In this document: one piece after another, positions 37,629 to 45,972 of the stretch | Numbering within the stretch: the stretch's first letter is position 1 | Layout: every line of letters begins with the position of its first letter | Assembly (NCBI GenBank): GCA_019112875.1 | Contig: DXIO01000037.1 | Coordinates: 1 to 48,615 of the forward strand | Length of the DNA: 48,615 nucleotides | From: Candidatus Aquabacterium excrementipullorum | GTDB lineage: Bacteria > Pseudomonadota > Gammaproteobacteria > Burkholderiales > Burkholderiaceae_C | Direction: 5' to 3' | Translations under genes and position numbers: made by a program | Notes under the pieces: model-generated | Told to the model about the DNA's origin: nothing | Seen by the model: only the letters and a program-made list of their open reading frames with translations | Databases searched by the model: none

Positions 37629-38175
37629 CGCCAGCCCGCGCACGCGCGTGTGGGACCCGCTGGTGCGCGTGGCGCACTGGCTGTTGGTGCTGTGCGTGGC
37701 TGCTGCGTGGATCAACCGCCATCACCTGGGGCCCCGGCATGAATACTGGGGCTACTGCGCGGTGGCGCTGGTCAGCCTGCGCCTGATCTGGGGCTTCACG
37801 GCTCGCAACCGCTATGCACGCTTCGCGCAGTTCGTGCGACCTTTGGGCGCCACATGGGCCTACCTGCGTGGCGTGCTCAAGGGCACGGCCCCGCGCTACA
37901 TCGGCCACAACCCGCTGGGTGGGTGGATGGTGTTGGCGCTGGTGTCCTGCATCGGCCTGCTGGGCTTCACCGGCTGGCTCTACAACACGGACATGTTCTG
38001 GGGTTATGGCTGGCTGGCCGACCTGCACGCTGCCTTTGGCTGGGCGCTGCTGGGCCTGGTGGCCCTGCATGTGTCGGGCGTGGTGCTGACCAGCATCAAG
38101 CACCGTGAGAACCTGGTGTGGGCGATGGTGACGGGGCGCAAGCCCGCGGCGGCACCGCAAGACATCGACGACTGA
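37615..38175 (+). CDS. Cytochrome b561-type membrane electron carrier
   Basis: 186 residues from GTG 37615, overlapping the PepSY gene. The N-terminal RVWDPLVRVAHWLLV, four hydrophobic segments and histidines at 21, 42, 138 and 152 fit a di-haem b-type cytochrome of the cytochrome_B561 family; PRYIGHNPLGGWMVLALV is a typical second-half helix start. It could carry quinol electrons to a periplasmic acceptor, here perhaps ferric iron or a siderophore given the neighbours. It closes the iron module and is followed by hairpins. Confidence 0.88.
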   Translation: MSKSDASPRTRVWDPLVRVAHWLLVLCVAAAWINRHHLGPRHEYWGYCAVALVSLRLIWGFTARNRYARFAQFVRPLGATWAYLRGVLKGTAPRYIGHNPLGGWMVLALVSCIGLLGFTGWLYNTDMFWGYGWLADLHAAFGWALLGLVALHVSGVVLTSIKHRENLVWAMVTGRKPAAAPQDIDD

Positions 38176-38188
38176 ATGTTGATGAGGA

Positions 38189-38210
38189 GAGGGCACTCCA
38201 AGCCCTCTTT
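38189..38210 (+). terminator. Probable terminator after the cytochrome b gene
   Basis: gagggc / gccctc stem with a seven-base loop followed by three T. A second hairpin (ctttgcca / tggcaaag, 38207-38226) follows at once. The pair probably ends the plus-strand operon; the T run is short. Confidence 0.55.
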
Positions 38211-38260
38211 GCCATGCTTGGCAAAGCCCTCAGCTTTGAGGCGATCCCATAAAGACTAAA

Positions 38261-38288
38261 GGGTCAGCAAGTTTTCACTTGCTGACCC
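38261..38288 (-). terminator. Terminator downstream of tRNA-Arg
   Basis: Eleven-bp stem gggtcagcaag / cttgctgaccc with a six-base loop. On the minus strand it is followed by tttagtcttt. It lies eight bases past the encoded CCA end. Confidence 0.82.
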
Positions 38289-38296
38289 TCGTCATT

Positions 38297-38373
38297 TGGT
38301 GCGGCTGGCAGGATTCGAACCCACGACCCCTTGGTTCGTAGCCAAGTACTCTATCCAACTGAGCTACAGCCGC
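38297..38373 (-). tRNA. tRNA-Arg (anticodon ACG)
   Basis: The minus strand folds into a complete cloverleaf: acceptor GCGGCTG/CAGCCGC, D arm with AGCTCAGTTGG, anticodon stem CTTGG/CCAAG around loop CTACGAA (anticodon ACG, probably edited to ICG), and T arm GGTTCGAATCC. Discriminator A and CCA are encoded. It reads CGU, CGC and CGA codons. No integrase or duplicated 3' end lies beside it. Confidence 0.97.
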
Positions 38374-38384
38374 TGAGAAGTGAA

Positions 38385-38414
38385 ACTATAGCATGCTTTT
38401 GAAGACTTCGTCCA
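38385..38414 (-). promoter_or_regulatory. Probable sigma-70 promoter of tRNA-Arg
   Basis: TATAGT (-10, 38385-38390) and TGGACG (-35, 38409-38414) on the minus strand are 18 bases apart, putting the transcript start a few bases before the tRNA 5' end. The -35 matches four of six positions. Confidence 0.55.
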
Positions 38415-38440
38415 GTCACGCATCTTTTTTTGGAATTTCT

Positions 38441-39694
38441 TCACTGCTCGCCGGCCAGTGCGGCGGCGCGCCAGTGGCGTGCGGCTTCGTCGGTGCGCTG
38501 CTCCTGCTCGGCCAGGCGTGCCAAGGCCACCCAGGCCTGGCGGCGACGTGGACCATCGAGGTGCGCATCGTTGGCCGCTGACAGCAGCAGCGTGCGGGCC
38601 TTGCCCCACAACTGGCGCTCCGCCAGGGCCACGCCCACGGCCAGTGCCAGTGAAGGCGTGCGCAGTGCTGTGGCCGAGACCTTGTCCAGGCGCGGCAGCC
38701 ATTCGGCTTCCAGGCCGGCCACGCTGTGGCTCAGGGCCATGGCCAGGGCATCACAGGCTTCGGGAGTGCAGCGCGCGATGTTGTCCCACAGCGGGGCCAG
38801 CCAGCGGCGTGCTTCTTCAGGTGCACCCAGTTCGGCCATGCGGATGGCGGCGCGGCTGGCGACCAGCGGGTCGGCACGGTCGTGCGCGTCGAGCTGGTTC
38901 CACTGCTGGCGAAGTTGATCCGCATCGCGGCTGGTGGCCAGGGCCTCGCAGGCCAGCGTGCGCAGCAGGCCTTGCGCGGCCACGGGCGTGAAGCCCTGGT
39001 GCTTGGCCAGCAAGCGAGCCGTGCGCAGGGCTTCCATGGGCTGGCGGGCCAGGCGCGCGGCGTTGAGCTTGAGGCGCAGGGCCTGCACGCGGCGGGCCAC
39101 GCCAGGGGGCAGTTCGGCCAGGTCCTTGAGCGCACGGGGTGCGTCGTGGTCGTCGATGGCGCATTCGGCGGCCAGCAGGCGCGCGCCTTCCTCGGTGGCG
39201 CGCGGCTTGCGCGTCAGGCGGCCGATGTCCAGGGCGCGCTGCAGGTGCTCGTCGCGGCGGTTGCGGTCTTGCAGGCGGTGCAGGCTGCCGGCCGACAGCA
39301 GGTGGGCCAGGGCGGTGAACTCGGCATCAGGCAGCAGGTCGGGCGTGTCGGCCTGGATGGCGACGGCGCGCTGCGCGGCCTTGTGGGCACGCGTGAAGCG
39401 GCCGGCCAGGTACAGGGCGAGGGCCTCGCGCAGGGCTGATTGGGCAGCGCGGTCACGCTGGGTGGTGCGCCACAGGCGCGCACGCTCGGGCAGGCCCAGC
39501 AGGCCGTCCAGGCCGCGGATCAGCGAGTACACGGCCAGGCAGATCACCACCATGGACAGCAGGAACAGGTTCAGCGAGAGATCGGTGCGCCAGTTCAGCC
39601 AGTAGATGGTGACGACGCCATCATTGCTGCCCAGGGCGGTGGCGGCCACGACGGCCACCACGGCGAGCACCAGCATCCAGACGATCGTGCGCAT
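38441..39694 (-). CDS. hemY: HemY-type haem biosynthesis-associated membrane protein
   Basis: 417 residues. Two N-terminal membrane helices (about 4-24 and 40-60) flank TIYWLNWRTDLSLNLFLLS, the typical HemY N-domain. The rest is a long helical TPR-like region (LWRTTQRDRAAQSALREALALYLAGRFTRA). This is the proteobacterial HemY of the hemCDXY operon, not protoporphyrinogen oxidase; it is thought to scaffold haem-synthesis enzymes. The start overlaps the hemX stop (TGATG) by one base. Confidence 0.93.
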   Translation of the reverse strand: MRTIVWMLVLAVVAVVAATALGSNDGVVTIYWLNWRTDLSLNLFLLSMVVICLAVYSLIRGLDGLLGLPERARLWRTTQRDRAAQSALREALALYLAGRFTRAHKAAQRAVAIQADTPDLLPDAEFTALAHLLSAGSLHRLQDRNRRDEHLQRALDIGRLTRKPRATEEGARLLAAECAIDDHDAPRALKDLAELPPGVARRVQALRLKLNAARLARQPMEALRTARLLAKHQGFTPVAAQGLLRTLACEALATSRDADQLRQQWNQLDAHDRADPLVASRAAIRMAELGAPEEARRWLAPLWDNIARCTPEACDALAMALSHSVAGLEAEWLPRLDKVSATALRTPSLALAVGVALAERQLWGKARTLLLSAANDAHLDGPRRRQAWVALARLAEQEQRTDEAARHWRAAALAGEQ

Positions 39695-40839
39695 CAGCGG
39701 CCTGCGGAAAGCGTGGCCAGCGCGGCGAGCGTGTCGTCAGGCCGGGGCAACTGGGTCTGCGGGCTCTGCGTGGCGATGTCCGTCAGCAGGCTCTGCAGGG
39801 CTTGGGTCTTGCGCGATTGCGGATCGAAGTAGCGCTTGACGGCGGCCTGTGCCGACTGGATGTCGGCGTTGGCCGTGGCGGTCTGGCGGCTGAGCAGGCC
39901 CAGGCGGGCGTTGAGCAGGCGCAGCTTGAGGTTCTCGCGCAGGAAGAAGGCCTGCTCGGGGGCGATCAGCATGGCTTCGGGCTGGTTGATGCGGGTCAGG
40001 CGCACCAGCGAGCGGGCTTCCTGCCACACGGTCTGGCCGGCCTTCTGGCTCCAGTCGATCACGCGGGAAGACCAGGCGGGTTCGTCTTCAGCAACTGAAG
40101 CGGCCTGGCTGGCGACATGGGCCTGCTTGCCGGCCTTGCCTGGCTTGCCGGCAGGGCGGGGCGCCGGCGTGGATGCGGCCTGAGCGCTGGCCTCGGCCTG
40201 GCGCGTGGCCGGATCGATCAGCAGCGGCAGGTCATCGACCAGGCGCACGGCGTCGTCCATGCGCACGGCCAGCAGCGACAGGTCGGCCACGCGGGTGGCC
40301 TTGAGGCGGTCGAGGTCCTTGGCGATGGCGCGGCGCACGTTGGCCAGTCGGGGCTGCTGCGCGCGGTTGAGGCGATCGTCGGCGGTCTGCAGGGCGGCCA
40401 CCAGCGGTTCGGCGCTGCCGGTGAGCGTGGCCTGCTGCACGGCCACGCGCAGGTTGCCTTCGACGTCGATCAGCAGGGTGTCGTCGCGCGAGCGGCTCAG
40501 GGACTTGACGAGGTCGTCGAGCTGGCCGCGCTGCAGGGCGACCTCGGCCAGGCGGGTTTCGAGCAGGGCGGCCTTGGCGACGGCGTCGCGGGCGTTGTCC
40601 TGGGCCTGCTTGGCCAGCAGGTGGGCTTCCTTGGCCTGGTCCTGGCTTTGTTCCTGACGCTTGACCAGTTCGGATTCGAGTTGCTGCAGGCGCTGCTGGG
40701 CGCTCCAGCCCAGCCAGGCGCCAGCCACGGCGACGATGGCCACCGCGATGGCGATCCAGCGGGCTGCGGCGGGGCGGTCCGGCGGCGTGGCGACGGGCGG
40801 CAAGGCAGGGGTGGCAGGTACGGGCAGGGTATCGGTCAC
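39694..40839 (-). CDS. hemX: HemX-type membrane-anchored protein of the haem operon
   Basis: 381 residues. A Pro-rich cytoplasmic N-terminus is followed by one membrane helix (about 28-46) and a long coiled coil (QQRLQQLESELVKRQEQSQD). A conserved helical HemX domain follows (VEGNLRVAVQQATLTG, QAFFLRENLKLRLLNARLGL). An Ala/Pro/Lys-rich low-complexity linker interrupts it near residues 215-250. Often annotated as a uroporphyrinogen-III methyltransferase, it lacks that catalytic fold and is better seen as an operon partner of HemY. Confidence 0.92.
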   Translation of the reverse strand: MTDTLPVPATPALPPVATPPDRPAAARWIAIAVAIVAVAGAWLGWSAQQRLQQLESELVKRQEQSQDQAKEAHLLAKQAQDNARDAVAKAALLETRLAEVALQRGQLDDLVKSLSRSRDDTLLIDVEGNLRVAVQQATLTGSAEPLVAALQTADDRLNRAQQPRLANVRRAIAKDLDRLKATRVADLSLLAVRMDDAVRLVDDLPLLIDPATRQAEASAQAASTPAPRPAGKPGKAGKQAHVASQAASVAEDEPAWSSRVIDWSQKAGQTVWQEARSLVRLTRINQPEAMLIAPEQAFFLRENLKLRLLNARLGLLSRQTATANADIQSAQAAVKRYFDPQSRKTQALQSLLTDIATQSPQTQLPRPDDTLAALATLSAGR

Positions 40840-40886
40840 GAATTCATTGTATCGACCGAGGGCGGGCCGTGCCCGGCAGGGGGCGC

Positions 40887-41687
40887 TCAGTCCGTGGTGC
40901 CGGACCAGGTTCGTCGTGCCAGCGCCACTGCCTCGGGGGTCGGGCGGGTGTCATGCACATGGGTGAAGCCTGCGGCGCGGGCAGTTTCGGCCACGCGGGG
41001 GTGGGTGGCGAGGGCCTTCGCGCCGGGGGGCAGGCCACCGTGTGCGGACCAGGCCTGTTGCAAGTGCTCGACCGCTTCGGAACTGCTGAGCAGCCACACG
41101 TGCTCGGCAGGATGGGCATGGGCCTGGTCGGCCTGCTCTTGCTGGGCCGGGGTCCAGCGCGCGGGGCGGCGCTGGTAGGTCAGCACGGCCGACACCTGGG
41201 CGCCACGCTCGCGCAGCCGCTCGGTGAGCCACTGGCGGCCCCGGGCCTCGCCCTGGTCGCCGCCGCTGACGATCAGCACGTGCTGGTCGGCCCAGGGCAG
41301 GGGCGCGAGCAAAGGCCACAGGTGCTCGGAATCGAACTGGGCGCTGTTGGCGTCGGGGCTGATGAGTTGTGTTGTCGCCAGGCCGGCGTCGGCCAGGCAT
41401 TGCAGCACCGTGGTGGCGGTGCCCGGGCCTGGCGCTGCGGCCAGGGTGCCCCGGGGCCACGGCAGGCTGGCGGGGCGCTGCCGTGCGAACCACAGCGCCG
41501 CATTGGGGCTGACGAACATCACCAGGCGGATGTCCGGCAATGCGGCCCAGGCGTTGGGCACGGCGGTGGCGTCCGGTGGTGGGCCGATCTCGATGAGGGG
41601 TACCGCCTCGGCCTGTTCACCCGCAGCCCTCAGCAGCCCGACCCACTCGGAGGCCTGCGGCTCGGGCCGGGTAACGAGGATCTTCAT
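40887..41687 (-). CDS. hemD: Uroporphyrinogen-III synthase
   Basis: 266 residues starting MKILVTRPEPQASEW, the family N-terminus. It closes and inverts ring D of hydroxymethylbilane to give uroporphyrinogen III. Seen motifs include VMFVSPNAALWFA and, in the second half, HVLIVSGGDQGEARGRQWL and VWLLSSSEAVEHL. HemD is poorly conserved, so identity rests on these motifs plus the hemC-hemX position. It begins 27 bases after hemC. Confidence 0.94.
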   Translation of the reverse strand: MKILVTRPEPQASEWVGLLRAAGEQAEAVPLIEIGPPPDATAVPNAWAALPDIRLVMFVSPNAALWFARQRPASLPWPRGTLAAAPGPGTATTVLQCLADAGLATTQLISPDANSAQFDSEHLWPLLAPLPWADQHVLIVSGGDQGEARGRQWLTERLRERGAQVSAVLTYQRRPARWTPAQQEQADQAHAHPAEHVWLLSSSEAVEHLQQAWSAHGGLPPGAKALATHPRVAETARAAGFTHVHDTRPTPEAVALARRTWSGTTD

Positions 41688-41714
41688 GAGCGCGGCGGGG
41701 GGGGCGGCCGCGGA

Positions 41715-42650
41715 TCAGGCGCTGGTGGCGAGCCAGTCGCGCGCACCGGCCTCGATCAGCCGGTCGGCGGCCAGCAGGCCCAGGGCCTCGGCGCCGGCCG
41801 TGCTGGTGGGCTGGCCTTGTGCCTCGGCCTGCAGCAGGCCGGTGCGCTCGGGGTGGCCCAGCAGGGCGCGCAAGGTGAGGGTGTCGCCATTCCAGGTGCC
41901 GTGTGCGGCCAGCGGCATGGAGCAGCTGCCGCCCAGGGCGCGCGAGACGGCGCGCTCGGCCAGCGTGGCCCACAGGGTGGGGGTGTGGTTGAGCGATTGA
42001 AGGGTCTGCGCCAGCTCGGTCTGGTCGGCACGGATCTCCAGGCCCAACGCACCCTGACCGGCAGCAGGCAGCATCTGCACGGGCTCGATGACCTGGCGGA
42101 TGCGGTCGGCCAGGCCCAGGCGCTTGAGGCCGGCGGCGGCCAGCACGATGGCGTCGTAATGGCCTTCGTCAAGCTTGCGCAGGCGGGTGTCGAGGTTGCC
42201 GCGCAGTGGTTCGATGCGCAGGTCGGGGCGCAGGGCGCGCAGTTGCACCAGGCGGCGCAGGCTGGAGGTGCCGACCACGGCGCCTTGTGGCAGCGCGTCG
42301 AGTGTGGCGTGGTGGTTGGAGACGAAGGCGTCGCGCGGGTCCTCGCGTTCCATCACGGCGGTCAGCACGAAGCCTTCGGGCAGCTCCATGGGCATGTCCT
42401 TGAGCGAGTGCACGGCCAGGTGAGCGCGGCCTTCCTCGAGGGCGACTTCAAGTTCCTTGACGAATAGGCCCTTGCCACCGACCTTGGAGAGCGAGCGGTC
42501 CAGGATCTGGTCGCCGCGCGTGGTCATGCCCAGCAGGTCGACAGGGCGTTGGGACAGTTTGCCCAGCAGAGCGCGAACGTGTTCGGCCTGCCACAGGGCA
42601 AGGCGGCTTTCGCGGGTGGCGATGATCCAGGGAGCGTTCGATGCGTGCAT
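41715..42650 (-). CDS. hemC: Porphobilinogen deaminase (hydroxymethylbilane synthase)
   Basis: 311 residues. It polymerises four porphobilinogens to hydroxymethylbilane. [28 protein letters not shown] (with the catalytic Asp), GTSSLRR and [14 protein letters not shown] are present, and the dipyrromethane-cofactor Cys is in [13 protein letters not shown]. It heads the hemC-hemD-hemX-hemY operon. It starts just 27 bases downstream of the ycgR stop on the same strand, so read-through from flagellar genes is possible. Confidence 0.97.
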   Translation of the reverse strand: MHASNAPWIIATRESRLALWQAEHVRALLGKLSQRPVDLLGMTTRGDQILDRSLSKVGGKGLFVKELEVALEEGRAHLAVHSLKDMPMELPEGFVLTAVMEREDPRDAFVSNHHATLDALPQGAVVGTSSLRRLVQLRALRPDLRIEPLRGNLDTRLRKLDEGHYDAIVLAAAGLKRLGLADRIRQVIEPVQMLPAAGQGALGLEIRADQTELAQTLQSLNHTPTLWATLAERAVSRALGGSCSMPLAAHGTWNGDTLTLRALLGHPERTGLLQAEAQGQPTSTAGAEALGLLAADRLIEAGARDWLATSA

Positions 42651-42677
42651 GCGCTGATGCTACCAGCGCGGGCCGCC

Positions 42678-43427
42678 TCAGCCCGTGGCCATCGCGTTGC
42701 GGCGCTTCTGCGTCTGGTTGATGTAGTTCTGCAGCGCGCGCTCGTCGGTGCCGTGCAGGCCTTCCAGTTCGCAGCCCAGCCGGGCGCCCTGGTTCTCGTT
42801 GAGCACGGTGACGTGGTGGATGGTGATGCCCACATCGAGCTGCGTGTCGGCATCGAGTTCGAGCAGGCAGCGGCGGATGTGGATGCCCGCGCCCACGTTG
42901 GGCACGTCCTTGGGCAGGGCGAGGGCGACACCGCCCAGGCTGATGTCCAGGATGCGCAGCGAGAGCTGCATGTCGGGCAGGGCCGGGTGGCGGAAGTGTG
43001 CCGTGGGCGTGTGGCTCAGCAGCGGCTTGACGCGGAAGCTCGAGCGGCGCTGGAAGCGGAAGAGCTCCCGCGGGAAGCTGGCGTTCAGGGCCGTGTCGCC
43101 GCCGCGCACCTGCACGGCGCCATCCACGTCGAACTGCACCTTGATGCTGTCCAGATAGGCCACGGCGACGATCTCGTCGGACAGCAGCAGCTGCTGCAAG
43201 CGCGGGTCGCTGGCCTCGGCGCTGAAGCAGATGATGCCGCGGGTCGGATCCACCGCCCACATCAGCGTGGTGTAGCTCGCGCCGCTGGGGCTGCTGAGCG
43301 TCACCATGGTGTTGCGCTCGAGCAGTTGCCGCAGGATGGCCTGGATCTCCACGGCCGAGGTGATGCGGAAGTCGTCCAGATCCTGTTGGCCGCGCATCTG
43401 CCCCAGGGGCATGGGTTTGGTTTCCAT
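42678..43427 (-). CDS. ycgR: YcgR-type flagellar brake protein (PilZ, c-di-GMP receptor)
   Basis: 249 residues. Residues ~18-115 are the YcgR N-terminal domain (DFRITSAVEIQAILRQLLER). The PilZ domain follows, with FRFQRRSSFRV (124-133, RxxxR motif) and DISLGGVAL (161-169), the two c-di-GMP binding signatures. With c-di-GMP bound, YcgR slows the flagellar motor through MotA/FliG. Its place at the end of the fliD-fliS-fliT run, 27 bases from fliT, fits that job. Confidence 0.92.
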   Translation of the reverse strand: METKPMPLGQMRGQQDLDDFRITSAVEIQAILRQLLERNTMVTLSSPSGASYTTLMWAVDPTRGIICFSAEASDPRLQQLLLSDEIVAVAYLDSIKVQFDVDGAVQVRGGDTALNASFPRELFRFQRRSSFRVKPLLSHTPTAHFRHPALPDMQLSLRILDISLGGVALALPKDVPNVGAGIHIRRCLLELDADTQLDVGITIHHVTVLNENQGARLGCELEGLHGTDERALQNYINQTQKRRNAMATG

Positions 43428-43454
43428 AAGCGTCCCGCGGTACTGCCGTCGGGT

Positions 43455-43802
43455 TCAGTGCAGACGTTCGCCGTCCGGGTGGCCGGTCATGCGGCTCAGT
43501 TCGTTGATCCAGGGCTCGGCCAGGTTGCGTATCTCGGCGTCGTTGCGCAGGATGCGCTGCATGATGCGGCCCTTGAGCGCGATCTCTTCGGCCGGCAGCG
43601 GGTTCACGTTGGCGGCATGCTTGAGTTGGGCGATGAGCACGGCGCAGGCGCCTTCGAGGCGGACCACGGTGTCCCAGTCGCCGGTGCGGGCGGCTTCCAG
43701 CATGTCGTGGCTGGCCTGCTCGATGGCTTCGTAGTAGCCCAGCAGGCTGTTGGCGCGGTGGTCTTCTTCCGGGCTGGCGATGATGAGTTCGGGGGCGTTC
43801 AT
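43455..43802 (-). CDS. fliT: FliT-like flagellar export chaperone
   Basis: 115 residues from ATG 43802 (MNAPELII), which overlaps the fliS stop (ATGA, 43799-43802). Almost entirely helical: LLGYYEAIEQASHDMLEAAR, then a second helical pair ending EPWINELSRMTGH. FliT is the chaperone of the cap protein FliD and can act as a regulator of flagellar genes. Sequence identity is weak; the call depends largely on size, helicity and the fliD-fliS-fliT order. Confidence 0.78.
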   Translation of the reverse strand: MNAPELIIASPEEDHRANSLLGYYEAIEQASHDMLEAARTGDWDTVVRLEGACAVLIAQLKHAANVNPLPAEEIALKGRIMQRILRNDAEIRNLAEPWINELSRMTGHPDGERLH

Positions 43803-44257
43803 GCCACCACCTCCTTGTGAATCGGGGCCGTGCTGGCCTGAGAGGCGATGCCTTGCCAGGCTTCGCGGATCGGGGTCATCAGCTGCACGCATTCGTCGAT
43901 GGCGGCAGCGTCGTTCTTCAGGTTGGCATGCGTGAGGCGCACGGAGATGTAGCCGTACAGCATGTGCAGGTTCTGGGCCACTTCGCCACCCATGGAGGTG
44001 TCGAGGCTGGCCTTCAGGCCTTCTTCCACGATGCGGGTGGCGCGGCCCAGGGCACGGCCCTTGAGGGCGATGTCACCGCTGGCCATGGCGCTCTTGGCTT
44101 CGACCAGGGCGTCGAAGTAGCCGTTGAGCAGCAGCTTGACCAGGTCGTAGGGCGTGGCGCCGGAAACGCTGGTTTCGATGCCGACCTGGCGGTAGACGCC
44201 AGACAGGCGCGCGCCGGCGGGGATGGGACGGGAGAAGGGGCTGGCGGGTGCGTACAT
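43799..44257 (-). CDS. fliS: Flagellin export chaperone FliS
   Basis: 152 residues from the internal ATG 44257 (MYAPASPFSR). An ATG seven codons earlier (44278) is also open, but a sigma-28 -10 box at 44293-44300 would start the RNA about eight bases before it, leaving no room for ribosome binding; the shorter start also resembles FliS homologues. AYx-like VYRQVGIETSVSGATPYDLVKLLLNGYF and VAQNLHMLYGYISVRL are typical. FliS binds the flagellin C-terminus and prevents early polymerisation in the cytoplasm. Confidence 0.9.
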   Translation of the reverse strand: MYAPASPFSRPIPAGARLSGVYRQVGIETSVSGATPYDLVKLLLNGYFDALVEAKSAMASGDIALKGRALGRATRIVEEGLKASLDTSMGGEVAQNLHMLYGYISVRLTHANLKNDAAAIDECVQLMTPIREAWQGIASQASTAPIHKEVVA

Positions 44258-44292
44258 CTCGGATCTCGGCTTGGGCATGTTGGATATACCTG

Positions 44293-44319
44293 TTATCGGC
44301 CGTGGATGTGGGGGCTTGA
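44293..44319 (-). promoter_or_regulatory. Sigma-28 (FliA) promoter before fliS
   Basis: On the minus strand TCAA (44316-44319), 15 bases, then a perfect GCCGATAA (44293-44300). It allows fliS-fliT-ycgR expression separate from fliD. Confidence 0.75.
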
Positions 44320-44373
44320 CCCGTGGACAGCAGAAAAAAGCCGCCTAGTTTCAGCCAGTTGTTTCCGCAGGTT

Positions 44374-45843
44374 TCAGCTGCTGGTGAGCACGCTCAGCTG
44401 CTGCGACACGTAGGCCGACAGGCTGTTGAGCTTGGTCATCGAGTTGTCCAGCGCGGTGTACTGCGCGCGCAGGCGGGCCTCGACGAGCGTCAGGCGGTTG
44501 TCGATGTCGTCGATCTTCTTCTCGTTGCGCCGGATGGTGCTCTTGATGCCGTCCGTGCGGGCCGCGATGCTGCCATCGGAGTCCGTGATCTGGCTGGCCA
44601 TCTTGTAGAAGCGTTGCGCCATTCCGGCGCCCGTGGCGTCGGCATCGTTGCTCGTGGCGAAAAATTTCTGCAGTTCACCGAGGTTGTCGGACAGGGCCTT
44701 GCCGATCTTGGTCTCGTTGGTGGTGAAGGTGCCGTCCTTGTTCATCTCCAGCCCGATGTCGGACAGGCGGGTGAACACGCTGGAGGCCGACGTGCTGGTG
44801 CCGGCCATCGATCGCAGCTGGTTGAGCAGGCCCACCGCGGTGGAATCGCCCTGGAGCGGGCCGCCCGTCTTGCTGTCCGCGTCGTACATGGTCTGCACGC
44901 GGATCAGGCCGATGGCGTCGTTGTAAGCCTTGGAGAAGGCGTCGATGCCCTTGCGGATGCCGGCCGTGTCGGTGTTGACGGTGAGGTTGACCGGGTTGCT
45001 GGCGGTGGCCGTGTCGGTGACCTTGTTGAGCTTGATCGTCAGCCCATCGACCACGTTCTTGAGCGTGTTGCTGTCGGAGGTCACTTCCAGGCCGTTGATG
45101 GTGGCCTTGGCGTTGGTGGCCGCTTGCGAGCGGGTCATGCTGGTGATGTCGGCGGACGGGTCGTAGGCCAGGGCCGACAGGCCGCTGCCATCGCTGTTGG
45201 CGCCATCGGCATCGCTCACGCTGATGCGGAAGGCGTTGTCGGCGCCGGTGTTGGCGCCACGCACGACCAGGCGTGTGCCGGACGCGTCGGTGACCAGCGA
45301 GGCGGTCACGCCGGCGTTGGCGGCGTTGATCTTGTCGCGGATCTTTTCAAGGGTGTTGTCGCCGGGGCCGATCTCGATGTTGACGGCGGTGGCGGCGGCC
45401 TTGGCTGCGAAGGTGGCGGCGGGCGGGGCGGTCGGGTTGGCCGTGAAGGTACCCAGTTCGATCGTCAGGGTGCCTTCGCCTACGGTGGCGGTCTTGTCGG
45501 TGAAGGCGCTGGAGGCCACGTACTGCGATTGGGCCAGCGATTGCACGGCCACGGCATAGCTGCCGGCGGAGGACTCTGTGCTGGGCGTCACCGAGACGGC
45601 CGTGTCGTCGCTCGACGTGGCGGTGGTGGCCTTCCAGAAATCGTTCTTGGTCAGCGCGTTGGCGGCGTCCTTGACAGCGGCGAAGGCGCTCTGGATCTTG
45701 CCCCAGGTCGACAAATTGGTGTTGAGCGTCGTGTTCTCGGCCTGGACCTTTGTCTTGGGCTGGGTTTCGACGGCCAGCAACTGCTTGATGATGCTTTCGC
45801 CGTCAATGCCGGCGGCAGAGCCTAGTGAGCTGATGTTGGCCAT
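44374..45843 (-). CDS. fliD: Flagellar filament cap protein FliD (HAP2)
   Basis: 489 residues starting MANISSLGSAAGIDGESIIK, the standard FliD N-terminus. The N-terminal D0 coiled region (TTLNTNLSTWGKIQSAFAAV) and C-terminal heptad-like region (RLTLVEARLRAQYTALDNSM) enclose variable central domains rich in Thr, Ser and Asp. FliD caps the growing filament and folds exported flagellin. It is the first gene of a fliD-fliS-fliT-ycgR run and has a near-perfect sigma-28 promoter. Confidence 0.96.
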   Translation of the reverse strand: MANISSLGSAAGIDGESIIKQLLAVETQPKTKVQAENTTLNTNLSTWGKIQSAFAAVKDAANALTKNDFWKATTATSSDDTAVSVTPSTESSAGSYAVAVQSLAQSQYVASSAFTDKTATVGEGTLTIELGTFTANPTAPPAATFAAKAAATAVNIEIGPGDNTLEKIRDKINAANAGVTASLVTDASGTRLVVRGANTGADNAFRISVSDADGANSDGSGLSALAYDPSADITSMTRSQAATNAKATINGLEVTSDSNTLKNVVDGLTIKLNKVTDTATASNPVNLTVNTDTAGIRKGIDAFSKAYNDAIGLIRVQTMYDADSKTGGPLQGDSTAVGLLNQLRSMAGTSTSASSVFTRLSDIGLEMNKDGTFTTNETKIGKALSDNLGELQKFFATSNDADATGAGMAQRFYKMASQITDSDGSIAARTDGIKSTIRRNEKKIDDIDNRLTLVEARLRAQYTALDNSMTKLNSLSAYVSQQLSVLTSS

Positions 45844-45907
45844 GATGAATCCCTTCGAGAATGCAGAACGGTCCGGGTGGTGATGTCACTCACCCGGACT
45901 TGTCTGG

Positions 45908-45934
45908 GAATCGGCGCATTGACGTGAAACTTTA
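45908..45934 (-). promoter_or_regulatory. Near-perfect sigma-28 (FliA) promoter of fliD
   Basis: Minus strand: TAAAGTTT (45927-45934), 11 bases, GCCGATTC (45908-45915). This matches the FliA consensus TAAAGTTT-N11-GCCGATAA except in the last two bases. The leader is about 55-60 bases. Confidence 0.92.
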
Positions 45935-45972
45935 GCCAGAAGACGCGTAAGTAAGTGCTTCTTACCTGACGA

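Noticed and set aside
38297-38373. tRNA-Arg as an integration site for a genomic island
   Set aside because: No integrase, no duplicated tRNA 3' end and ordinary housekeeping genes on one side.
39694-40839. HemX as an active uroporphyrinogen-III methyltransferase
   Set aside because: The sequence is a membrane anchor plus coiled coil and lacks the SAM-binding methyltransferase motifs.
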